Shown here piece after piece: positions 1 through 5,868 of a stretch of DNA of 8,040 bases; position 1 is the stretch's first letter; each line of letters begins with the position of its first letter. Below the pieces are notes generated by a model that saw nothing but the letters and a program-made list of their open reading frames with translations, did no database searches and was not told the DNA's origin. Source of the DNA: DATLGB01 sp038258425 (GTDB lineage Bacteria; Actinomycetota; Thermoleophilia; Solirubrobacterales; Solirubrobacteraceae); the NCBI GenBank assembly GCA_038258425.1, contig JBBSPV010000070.1, positions 1-8,040 of the forward strand, written 5' to 3'. The position numbers and the translations under genes are program-made.

Positions 1-115
1 CCCGGGCCCCCTAGGGACGCGGGGGCCCGGTGGGGGTAACCGGGGGGGGGGCCCGCCGCCCGCGCTGGCCCCGGGCGCCGGGGCGCCAGCCCGGCCGGGC
101 GACCCGTCGTCGCGG
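1..115. other. Low-complexity G/C contig edge, no gene seen
   Basis: This stretch lies downstream of the stop codon of the minus-strand regulator and consists almost entirely of G and C, with a run of ten G at 42-51. An inverted repeat (arms 2-10 and 22-30, CCGGGCCCC/GGGGCCCGG) could form a hairpin, but in such skewed sequence it may be chance. I see no convincing coding region: the open frames crossing it are products of the absence of A/T-rich stop codons. The base composition is unlike the adjacent gene, and the opposite contig end shows the same homopolymer pattern, so poor end-of-contig sequence is the likeliest reading. Confidence 0.6.
64..90 (-). terminator. Possible hairpin terminator of the Crp-like gene
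   Basis: About 26 nt past the stop codon of the minus-strand regulator there is a 6-bp inverted repeat (GCTGGC at 64-69, GCCAGC at 85-90). It can be extended by three more G:C pairs (70-72 with 81-83) if one base is bulged. There is no T-run after it in the direction of transcription, which is common for high-GC actinobacterial terminators but leaves the call weak. In DNA this GC-rich, hairpins of this size also arise by chance. Confidence 0.25.
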
Positions 116-817
116 TCAGGCCCCGCGCCCGAGGCCCGGACCGAGGAGCCAGCGCCGATCGGCGAGGCGCTGCACGTCGCCCCGCTGGACGAGGCGGCCG
201 AGTGCGGTGGTGAGGCTCGGGCGCCGCACGCCGGCGAGCATGGCGAGCACGCTGTGGGAGAGGAAGGCCGGCAGCACGACGCCCTGCGGGGACATGACGC
301 CCCAGCGCTCGCCGAGTCCCGGCAGCAGGTGCCCGAGCCGGTCCTCGATGCCCGCGAGCTGCAAGAGCACGCCGCGGTCGGTCGCCGCCGTCGTGCGCCG
401 GCAGACGGACCGGTGCAGGGCCCCGACGAGCCGCGCATCGGCCGCGACGGCCGACCAGGCACGGGCGTCCAGCGCCGCCACGCGGCTGGGCGCGAGCACG
501 CGCAGCGACGCCTGGAACGGCTCGCCGGGGGCATCCGCGGTGAGCACGTCGCCCTGGCCCAGCAGCTCGGCGCCCGCTCGCCGGCCGACCCGCAGGACGC
601 TGAGGATCGCGCCGTCCGCGACGACGTAGGCGGTCTTCGGGTCGACGGGCGGAATCCAGCCACCGGGACGGAGTTCGGTCGTCCGCACCGCTGGGCCGCA
701 GCCGCCGTCGTCGACGTCCAGCGCCTCGGCCAGGTCGACGAAGGATCGCCGCGCCGGCCGCGGGCGCGGCCGCAAAGCGGGGGCGGCGACGAGGCGGCCG
801 GTCGCGGTGGCGGTCAT
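116..817 (-). CDS. Crp/Fnr-family transcriptional regulator
   Basis: This 233-residue protein looks like a DNA-binding regulator of the Crp/Fnr superfamily. Residues about 46-118 fit the cyclic-nucleotide-binding-like beta roll (AYVVADGAILSVLRVG, then AELLGQGDVL). Residues about 119-165 fit the dimerisation helix. Residues about 180-227 form the winged helix-turn-helix, with the pattern LSHSVLAMLAG, turn, RRPSLTTALGRL, and a wing ending RRWLLG. The pattern resembles a Crp-like family I know from Thermoleophilia. The cAMP-contacting Gly-Glu...Arg-Ser motif of E. coli Crp is not recognisable, and the two cysteines (40 and 139) do not form an Fnr iron-sulfur cluster motif, so the ligand is unknown. 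The ATG at 815-817 gives the usual family length; no strong ribosome binding site precedes it. It is the last of three minus-strand genes, 96 nt after lhgO, and may have its own promoter there. Its targets are not visible. Confidence 0.88.
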   Translation of the reverse strand: MTATATGRLVAAPALRPRPRPARRSFVDLAEALDVDDGGCGPAVRTTELRPGGWIPPVDPKTAYVVADGAILSVLRVGRRAGAELLGQGDVLTADAPGEPFQASLRVLAPSRVAALDARAWSAVAADARLVGALHRSVCRRTTAATDRGVLLQLAGIEDRLGHLLPGLGERWGVMSPQGVVLPAFLSHSVLAMLAGVRRPSLTTALGRLVQRGDVQRLADRRWLLGPGLGRGA

Positions 818-861
818 GCTGCTGACCGCGCTACCCCGCCGACGCCGGCGGTCGGGCGCCC

Positions 862-878
862 GGGTTGGTACGCAACCC
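862..878. repeat. Small inverted repeat upstream of the Crp-like gene
   Basis: GGGTTG at 862-867 is mirrored by CAACCC at 873-878 with a 5-nt centre (GTACG). It lies 45-61 nt upstream of the start codon of the minus-strand regulator, a position suitable for an operator, possibly for autoregulation, which is common in Crp/Fnr proteins. The symmetry is visible directly; the role is inference, and a 6-bp arm can occur by chance. Confidence 0.35.
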
Positions 879-892
879 TCAAGCGGGTCGGC

Positions 893-915
893 GAAGTGGG
901 ACGGTGTCCCACTTC
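893..915. repeat. Perfect 10-bp palindrome at the lhgO stop: terminator or operator
   Basis: The arms GAAGTGGGAC (893-902) and GTCCCACTTC (906-915) are exact reverse complements around a 3-nt loop. The distal arm overlaps the lhgO stop codon (914-916), so in lhgO mRNA the hairpin would begin within the stop codon. It has no following T-run, so an actinobacterial-type terminator without a U-tract is possible. It also lies 76-98 nt upstream of the Crp-like start, so it could equally be a dimeric regulator's operator or a dispersed palindromic element. It does not match the Crp (TGTGA/TCACA) or Fnr (TTGAT/ATCAA) consensus. I found no second copy in this window. Confidence 0.5.
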
Positions 916-2122
916 AGCCGAGCCCGAAGGCCGTCCCGGCGCGCTCGGCGATGCGCTCGGCGATGGCGAGGCAGGCGGTCGCGCCGGGCGACGGGGCGTT
1001 GCGCACGTGCAGGGCATCCGGGGACGCCGTGAACGCGAAGTCGTCCACGAGCGCGCCGTGGCGATCGACGGCCTGTGCGCGTACACCCGCCCAGCCCGCC
1101 TCCACGTCCGCCGGCTCCAGGGCAGGGACGTAGGCGGCGCAGGCGGCGACGAACCGGCGCCGGCTGGCCTGCCTGCCGAGCTCGCTCATCCCGGTGCGCC
1201 AGAAGCGCCGGGCCAGGCGCCACGTGCCCGGCCACGCGAGGATGTCGCGCAGGTCGGCCGAGCGCAGCGTGCCCAGCCGGTAGGCGTCGCGCGCTCCGGC
1301 GAGCAGGGCCGTCGGCCCGAGCAGGACCTCGCCCGAGACCTGGCGGGTGAGGTGCACGCCGAGGAACGGCAGGGCCGGGTCGGGCACGGGGTAGATCATT
1401 CCCCGCACGAGCCGGCGTGCCCGGGGGCGCAGGCGCAGGTACTGGCCGCGGAAGGGCAGCACGCGCGGGTCGGAGGACGCGCCGGCGGCGCGGGCCAGGC
1501 GGTCGGCCCACAGGCCGGCGCAGCCGACGACGTGGCGGGCGAGCACCGGCTCCGCGCCGGCCCGGCGCAGGCCGGTGCTGGAACCGCGCCGCTCGAACCC
1601 GGTGACCTCGGCGCCGAGGTGCAGCTGCCCTCCCGCGGCGCGGACGTCGGCGGCCAGCGCGCGGGCCACCGCGGGGTAGTCGACGATTCCCGTGTTTGGC
1701 GAGTGCAGCGCGTCGACGCCCGTGCACGCCGGCTCGACCTCGGTCAGGCCCCGGGCGTCGAGCCGCCGCAGGTCGTCGACGCCGTTGGCGCGCCCGCGTC
1801 GCTCCAGCTCGTCGAGGCCCGGCCGCTGCGCCTCCGTGAGCGCGACGATCAGCTTCCCGCAGCGCTCGTGGGCGATCCCGCGGTCCTCGCAGTACGCGTA
1901 CAGGCGCCGGGCGCCGTCGACGCACAGCCGCGCCTTGACCGATCCGGCGGGGTAGTAGATGCCGGCGTGCAGGACGCCGCTGTTGCGGCCGCTCTGGTGC
2001 GCGGCGACGCGCGTCTCGCGGTCCAGCACCGCGACGCGGAGCTCCGGGTGGCGGCTCAGGAGCTCCCGGGCGGTGGCGAGGCCGAGCAGCCCCGCGCCGA
2101 CGACCGCGACGTCGTGGGTCAG
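914..2122 (-). CDS. lhgO: L-2-hydroxyglutarate oxidase-like FAD enzyme
   Basis: This 402-residue flavoprotein belongs to the DAO/glycine-oxidase fold and best resembles L-2-hydroxyglutarate oxidase (LhgO/YgaF), which oxidises L-2-hydroxyglutarate to 2-oxoglutarate and passes electrons to the quinone pool or oxygen. The N-terminus carries the FAD dinucleotide-binding motif (VVGAGLLGLATA, GxGxxG at 9-14). The family signature HQSGRNSGVLHAGIYY lies at 42-57, FRGQY at 224-228, YPVPDPALPFLGVH at 244-257, GWAGVRAQ at 343-350 and NAPSPGATA at 375-383. Length matches the family (about 400-420 aa). No ATG, GTG or TTG fits: the only start giving the family N-terminus (xTHDVAVVGAG) is a CTG at 2120-2122. 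That CTG overlaps the stop of the upstream membrane gene as CTGA, which suggests translational coupling. A related 2-hydroxyacid substrate cannot be excluded. Confidence 0.86.
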   Translation of the reverse strand: MTHDVAVVGAGLLGLATARELLSRHPELRVAVLDRETRVAAHQSGRNSGVLHAGIYYPAGSVKARLCVDGARRLYAYCEDRGIAHERCGKLIVALTEAQRPGLDELERRGRANGVDDLRRLDARGLTEVEPACTGVDALHSPNTGIVDYPAVARALAADVRAAGGQLHLGAEVTGFERRGSSTGLRRAGAEPVLARHVVGCAGLWADRLARAAGASSDPRVLPFRGQYLRLRPRARRLVRGMIYPVPDPALPFLGVHLTRQVSGEVLLGPTALLAGARDAYRLGTLRSADLRDILAWPGTWRLARRFWRTGMSELGRQASRRRFVAACAAYVPALEPADVEAGWAGVRAQAVDRHGALVDDFAFTASPDALHVRNAPSPGATACLAIAERIAERAGTAFGLG

Positions 2123-2340
2123 GGCGCCGGGTGCTTCTGGCCGGAGTGCGCGTACCCGGGGGCGTGCGGGTCCTCGGCCGCGTGCGCCTCGACGTCCCGC
2201 TTGCGGGAGACGTTGCGCAGCGTATACGCGGCCAGCCCGAGGACGCCGAGCGCGACGAGGACCAGGCCCACCGGCCCGACCACGAACAGGCCGGCGAGGC
2301 CGAGGACGACGGCGGCCAGGAGCAACCAGTAGATCCACAT
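2119..2340 (-). CDS. Small hydrophobic membrane protein
   Basis: This is a 73-residue protein of unknown function. Residues about 3-41 are almost entirely hydrophobic (Leu, Val, Ala, Gly) and could form two short membrane spans with a Gly-Pro turn near 22-23, or one long hairpin. A basic patch (RNVSRKR, 42-48) follows, suggesting that the hydrophilic tail stays in the cytoplasm. The tail is rich in His, Pro and Ala and ends SGQKHPAP. The ATG at 2338-2340 is preceded by GAGAGG, an SD-like sequence but unusually close to the start. The gene overlaps lhgO by 4 nt. I do not recognise the family. It could be a minor membrane accessory of the oxidase or an unrelated small protein; reality of the gene is supported by the overlap and the typical membrane pattern. 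Confidence 0.62.
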   Translation of the reverse strand: MWIYWLLLAAVVLGLAGLFVVGPVGLVLVALGVLGLAAYTLRNVSRKRDVEAHAAEDPHAPGYAHSGQKHPAP

Positions 2341-2394
2341 GCCTCTCGGGTACCCCGTCGGCCGCGCGCGGAACCGATGCGCGAGACTGCCGGC
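2341..2394. promoter_or_regulatory. Short divergent intergenic region, presumed back-to-back promoters
   Basis: Only 54 nt separate the start codon of the minus-strand membrane gene from the preferred start of the plus-strand matB-like gene, or 36 nt if matB begins at 2377. Promoters for both transcription units should lie here or run into the genes themselves. I see no clear -35/-10 pair on either strand and no obvious palindrome. The assignment rests on gene orientation alone. Leaderless or very short-leader transcripts, common in Actinomycetota, would fit the tight space. Confidence 0.35.
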
Positions 2395-3813
2395 ATGCTC
2401 CTGCCCGGGCTGGAGGATCCGCCGGACCGGCTCGCGCTGCGCTTTCCGGAGCGGGAGCTGACCTACCCGCAGCTGCGCACGGCCGCGCACCGGGTCGCCG
2501 CCGCCGTGCGCGGACAGGCGCGCGTGGCGGTATGGGCGGCGCCGCTGGCCGAGACCGCCGTCGCGGTTGTCGGCGGGCTGGCGGCCGGCGCCGCGGTGGT
2601 CCCGGTGAACCCGAAGGCCGGGGCGCTCGAGCTCGAGCACCTGGTCGCCGACGCCGACCCGGGCGCCGTCGTGTGCGCGCCCGGCGCCGGGCTGCCCCCC
2701 GCGCTGGCCGGCTGCCGGCGCGTCGACGTCGACCTCGACGCCGGCGGCGACGCGCCGGCGCCGCCGCCCGAGCCCGCCGCCGAGTCGCCCGCCCTGATCG
2801 CGTACACGTCGGGCACCACCGGGCCGCCGAAGGGCGCCGTCCTCTCACGCCGCGCCGTGGCGGCGAACCTCGACGCCCTGGCCGCGGCGTGGCGGTGGAC
2901 GGCCGCGGACGAGGTCGTCCACGGCCTGCCGCTGTTCCACGTCCACGGCCTCGTCGTCGCCACGCTCGGGCCGCTGCGCCACGGCGGCAGCAGCCGCCAC
3001 CTCGGCCGCTTCAGCCCGCAGGCCGCCGCCGCGGCGCTCGCCGAGGGCGCCTCCACGCTGCTCTTCGCGGTTCCGACCATGTACCGCCGCAGCGCGGACG
3101 CGCTGGAGGCCGACCCGTCGCTCGCCGCCGGCTTCGCCCACGCCAGGCTGCTCGTCTCGGGCTCCGCCGGGCTGCCGGCGGCTGAGCACGAGCGCCTGCG
3201 CCGGCTCACGGGCCGGCCGGTGCTCGAGCGCTACGGCATGACGGAGACGCTCATGATCGCGGCGGTCCGCGCGGACTGCGAGCCGCGGCCGGGGTGGGTC
3301 GGCCCGCCGCTGGACGGCGTCGCGGTCCGGATCGTGCGCGACGAGGTGCAGGTGCGCGGCGACAGCCTCTTCCTCGGCTACCGCAACCGGCCGGACGCGA
3401 CGGCCGCGGCGACGACGTCCGACGGCTGGTTCCGGACGGGCGACGTCGCCGAGCTCGGCGAGGACGGCGCGTTGCGGCTCCTCGGGCGCCTGGCCACCGA
3501 CCTGATCATGAGCGGCGGCTTCAAGCTCGGCGCCGGGGAGATCGAGGCCGCGCTGCTCGAGCACCCGGCGGTCGCGGAGGCGGCCGTGACGGGGGAGCCG
3601 GACCCCGACCTCGGCGAGCGCGTCGTCGCCTGGATCGTCGACGCCGGCCCGGAACCCGCGAGCGACGAGGAGCTGGCCGGCCACGTGGCCGCGCTGCTGA
3701 CGCCGCATAAGCGCCCGCGCGTCGTGCGCCGCGTCGACGAGCTGCCGCGCAACGCGCTCGGGAAGGTCCAGAAGGCGCGCCTGGGCTCGCCCGGACCTCA
3801 AGGTCAGGGCTGA
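2395..3813 (+). CDS. matB: Malonyl-CoA synthetase (MatB-like acyl-CoA ligase)
   Basis: This 472-residue enzyme of the AMP-forming acyl-CoA synthetase (ANL) family most likely activates malonate, or methylmalonate, to its CoA thioester with ATP in the cytoplasm. Seen in order: P-loop YTSGTTGPPKG (137-147), LPLFHVHGLV (178-187), RHLGRFS (201-207), VPTMYRR (226-232), LLVSGSAGLP (252-261), ERYGMTET (278-285), GWFRTGD (344-350), GAGEIEAALLEHP (379-391), and the catalytic lysine in NALGK (K457). The runs around FHVHG, HLGRFS, RYGMTETL and TGEPDPDLGERVVAWIV closely match Streptomyces MatB as I recall it, and the length is typical. The ATG at 2395 gives a family-like N-terminus (MLLPGLEDPPDRLALRF); an in-frame ATG at 2377 is the alternative. 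No malonyl-CoA decarboxylase or malonate transporter lies nearby, so its role may be malonate salvage or supply of extender units. The next gene begins 18 nt after the stop. Confidence 0.9.
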   Translation: MLLPGLEDPPDRLALRFPERELTYPQLRTAAHRVAAAVRGQARVAVWAAPLAETAVAVVGGLAAGAAVVPVNPKAGALELEHLVADADPGAVVCAPGAGLPPALAGCRRVDVDLDAGGDAPAPPPEPAAESPALIAYTSGTTGPPKGAVLSRRAVAANLDALAAAWRWTAADEVVHGLPLFHVHGLVVATLGPLRHGGSSRHLGRFSPQAAAAALAEGASTLLFAVPTMYRRSADALEADPSLAAGFAHARLLVSGSAGLPAAEHERLRRLTGRPVLERYGMTETLMIAAVRADCEPRPGWVGPPLDGVAVRIVRDEVQVRGDSLFLGYRNRPDATAAATTSDGWFRTGDVAELGEDGALRLLGRLATDLIMSGGFKLGAGEIEAALLEHPAVAEAAVTGEPDPDLGERVVAWIVDAGPEPASDEELAGHVAALLTPHKRPRVVRRVDELPRNALGKVQKARLGSPGPQGQG

Positions 3814-3831
3814 CCGGCCGATCACCGTCTG

Positions 3832-5841
3832 GTGGGGACCCTTCCGGCGTGGGTGCGTTGGGCCTACCGCGGCCTCGCCGGGTGGATTGTCCTCGCCGCG
3901 CTGCACAACGCCTTCGCGCGCGATCTGGACTTCGCACCGGTCACCAACCGCTTCGCCCACGACGTCGTGCTGCTCGTCGCCGGCGGGCTGTGCGCGTACC
4001 GCGCCGTCCGGCACCGCGGGGAGCGGCTGGCGTGGGCGCTGATCGCCGCCGGCATCCTGGCCTGGACCGCGGGCGAGATCTACTACACGGGCGTGCTCTG
4101 GACGGTCACGACCGTCCCGTTCCCGTCGCCCGCGGACGCCGGCTACCTGCTCATGCCGCCGCTCGTGCTCGCCGGCCTCGTCCTGCTGCTGCGCGCCCGC
4201 AGCCGTGGCGACCGGCCGGCGACGGCGTGGGCCGACGGCTGCCTCGCCGCGCTCGCCGCCGGGTCGCTGAGCGCCGCCGTCGTCTTCGACGCCGCGGCCG
4301 GCTCGGCCTCGGGCGATCCGCTCGGCGTCGGGACCTCGCTCGCCTATCCGCTGGCCGACCTCGTGCTCGGCTCCTTCCTGATCGGCGCCCTGGCCGGCGC
4401 CGGCTGGCGCTTCGACCGCACCTGGCTGCTCGCGGGGCTCGGCGTGCTGACCTTCGGGATCGCGGACTCGCTCTACGTCGTGCAGACGGCCAACGACACG
4501 TTCGTCTCCCCGAGCTGGTTCGACGCCGGCTGGTGGGCCGGCCTCGTCTGCCTGTCCCGGGCCGCGTGGGAGCCGGCGCCCGCGGCCGGCGAGCCCCATC
4601 CCGAGGACATGCGGCTGATCGTCATGCCGCTGCTGTTCGCCGTCGTCAGCCTCCTCGTGCTCGTGGCCGCGGCCGTCGTGTCCGTCAACGCGCTCGCGGT
4701 CGTGTTCGCGGCCGCCGCGCTCGTCGCCGTGATGGTCCGGCTCATCCTGACCTTCCGCGAGAACCTCGCCATGCTCGCGGCCTCCCGCGACGAGGCGCTC
4801 ACCGACGCGCTGACCGGGCTCGCGAACCGCCGTGCCCTCAGCCGCCGGCTCGACGAGGCCATCCCGGAGGCCAGCGACGGGGCGCCGCTCGTGCTCGTGC
4901 TCTTCGATCTCGACGGCTTCAAGGCCTACAACGACGCCTTCGGGCATCCCGCCGGCGACGCGCTGCTCGTCCGCCTCGGGGCGAACCTCGCCCGCTACCT
5001 GGCCGGTCGCGGCACGGCCTTCCGCATGGGCGGGGACGAGTTCTGCGCGCTCTTCGCCCCCGGCGACCAGGTGGCCGAGCCGATCGTGCGCGGCGCCGCC
5101 CAGGCGCTCTCCGAGCACGGCGAGGGCTTCCACATCGGCTGCTCGTACGGCTCCATCGTGCTGCCGCGGGAGGCGTCGGCCGCCTCGGAGGCGCTGCGCA
5201 TCGCCGACCAGCGCATGTACGCGCAGAAGCGCGTCGGCCGCGTCTCGGCGAGCCGGCAGAGCAAGGACGTCCTGTTGCGCGCCCTCGCCGAGCGCAACCC
5301 CGGGCTCGACTCCCACGTGCACGACGTCGCGCAGCTCGTCGGCGCCGTCGCCGACGAGCTCGCGCTGCAGGACCCGGAGCGCGAGCAGGTCTGCCACGCC
5401 GCCGAGCTCCACGACGTCGGCAAGGTCGCCATCCCGGACGCGATCCTCGACAAGCCCGGCCCGCTCGACGACGAGGAGTGGGCGTTCATGCGCCGCCACA
5501 CGCTGATCGGCGAGCGCATCATCGCCGCGGCCCCGGCGCTGCACGACGTCGCCCGGCTCGTGCGCTCCAGCCACGAGCGCTGGGACGGAGCCGGCTACCC
5601 GGACGGGCTCGCGGGGGACGAGATCCCGCTCGGCTCGCGCATCGTCGCGGTCGCCGACGCCTTCGACGCGATGATCGTGCGCCGGCCCTACAGCCGGCCG
5701 CGCTCCACGCGGGAGGCACTCGCCGAGCTGCGCCGCTGCGCCGGCACGCAGTTCGATCCCGTCGCGGTGGAGGCGTTCGTGACGGCCTGGGCCGGCCACG
5801 ACCCGGCGGCGCGGACCGGCCTGGCGAGTGCCTCCGCCTGA
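3832..5841 (+). CDS. Membrane-bound GGDEF and HD-GYP cyclic-di-GMP enzyme
   Basis: This 669-residue protein joins a membrane sensor region, a diguanylate cyclase (GGDEF) and a c-di-GMP phosphodiesterase (HD-GYP). Residues about 15-307 hold roughly eight or nine hydrophobic segments, with PFPSPADAGYLL (97-107) after the third. A short linker helix leads to the GGDEF domain (about 320-475): TDALTGLANR (324-333), FDLDGFKAYND (358-368), and an intact GGDEF signature (400-404) after RM. The RxxD inhibitory site is missing: AGRG and G stand where R and D belong. The HD-GYP domain (about 490-655) has H497, HD 527-528, K531, H556, HERWDGAGYP (581-590) and D609. The first His of the usual HHE is Ser580. 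Domain order suggests one polypeptide both makes and breaks c-di-GMP, with balance set by the membrane signal. The start is a GTG 18 nt after matB, without a clear ribosome binding site; GTG at 3853 is an alternative. Confidence 0.93.
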   Translation: MGTLPAWVRWAYRGLAGWIVLAALHNAFARDLDFAPVTNRFAHDVVLLVAGGLCAYRAVRHRGERLAWALIAAGILAWTAGEIYYTGVLWTVTTVPFPSPADAGYLLMPPLVLAGLVLLLRARSRGDRPATAWADGCLAALAAGSLSAAVVFDAAAGSASGDPLGVGTSLAYPLADLVLGSFLIGALAGAGWRFDRTWLLAGLGVLTFGIADSLYVVQTANDTFVSPSWFDAGWWAGLVCLSRAAWEPAPAAGEPHPEDMRLIVMPLLFAVVSLLVLVAAAVVSVNALAVVFAAAALVAVMVRLILTFRENLAMLAASRDEALTDALTGLANRRALSRRLDEAIPEASDGAPLVLVLFDLDGFKAYNDAFGHPAGDALLVRLGANLARYLAGRGTAFRMGGDEFCALFAPGDQVAEPIVRGAAQALSEHGEGFHIGCSYGSIVLPREASAASEALRIADQRMYAQKRVGRVSASRQSKDVLLRALAERNPGLDSHVHDVAQLVGAVADELALQDPEREQVCHAAELHDVGKVAIPDAILDKPGPLDDEEWAFMRRHTLIGERIIAAAPALHDVARLVRSSHERWDGAGYPDGLAGDEIPLGSRIVAVADAFDAMIVRRPYSRPRSTREALAELRRCAGTQFDPVAVEAFVTAWAGHDPAARTGLASASA

Positions 5842-5868
5842 CGCCGAGCCGATCCGTAGCCTGCGCGC

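Noticed and set aside
1..30. Inverted repeat at the left end as a transposon or replicon terminus
   Set aside because: The arms are pure G and C in a low-complexity edge, with no matching copy at the right end and no transposase or replication gene in the window.
254..2332. A 692-codon plus-strand open frame opposite the regulator and lhgO
   Set aside because: It is antisense to two genes with clear family motifs, its product is Arg/Gly/Ala-rich without any domain pattern, and it is explained by high-GC codon bias.
2123..2848. N-terminal extension of lhgO to upstream starts in the same frame
   Set aside because: The added sequence is Arg/Pro/Ala-rich without motifs, is antisense to matB or overlaps the membrane gene, and the oxidase family begins directly at the FAD-binding strand.
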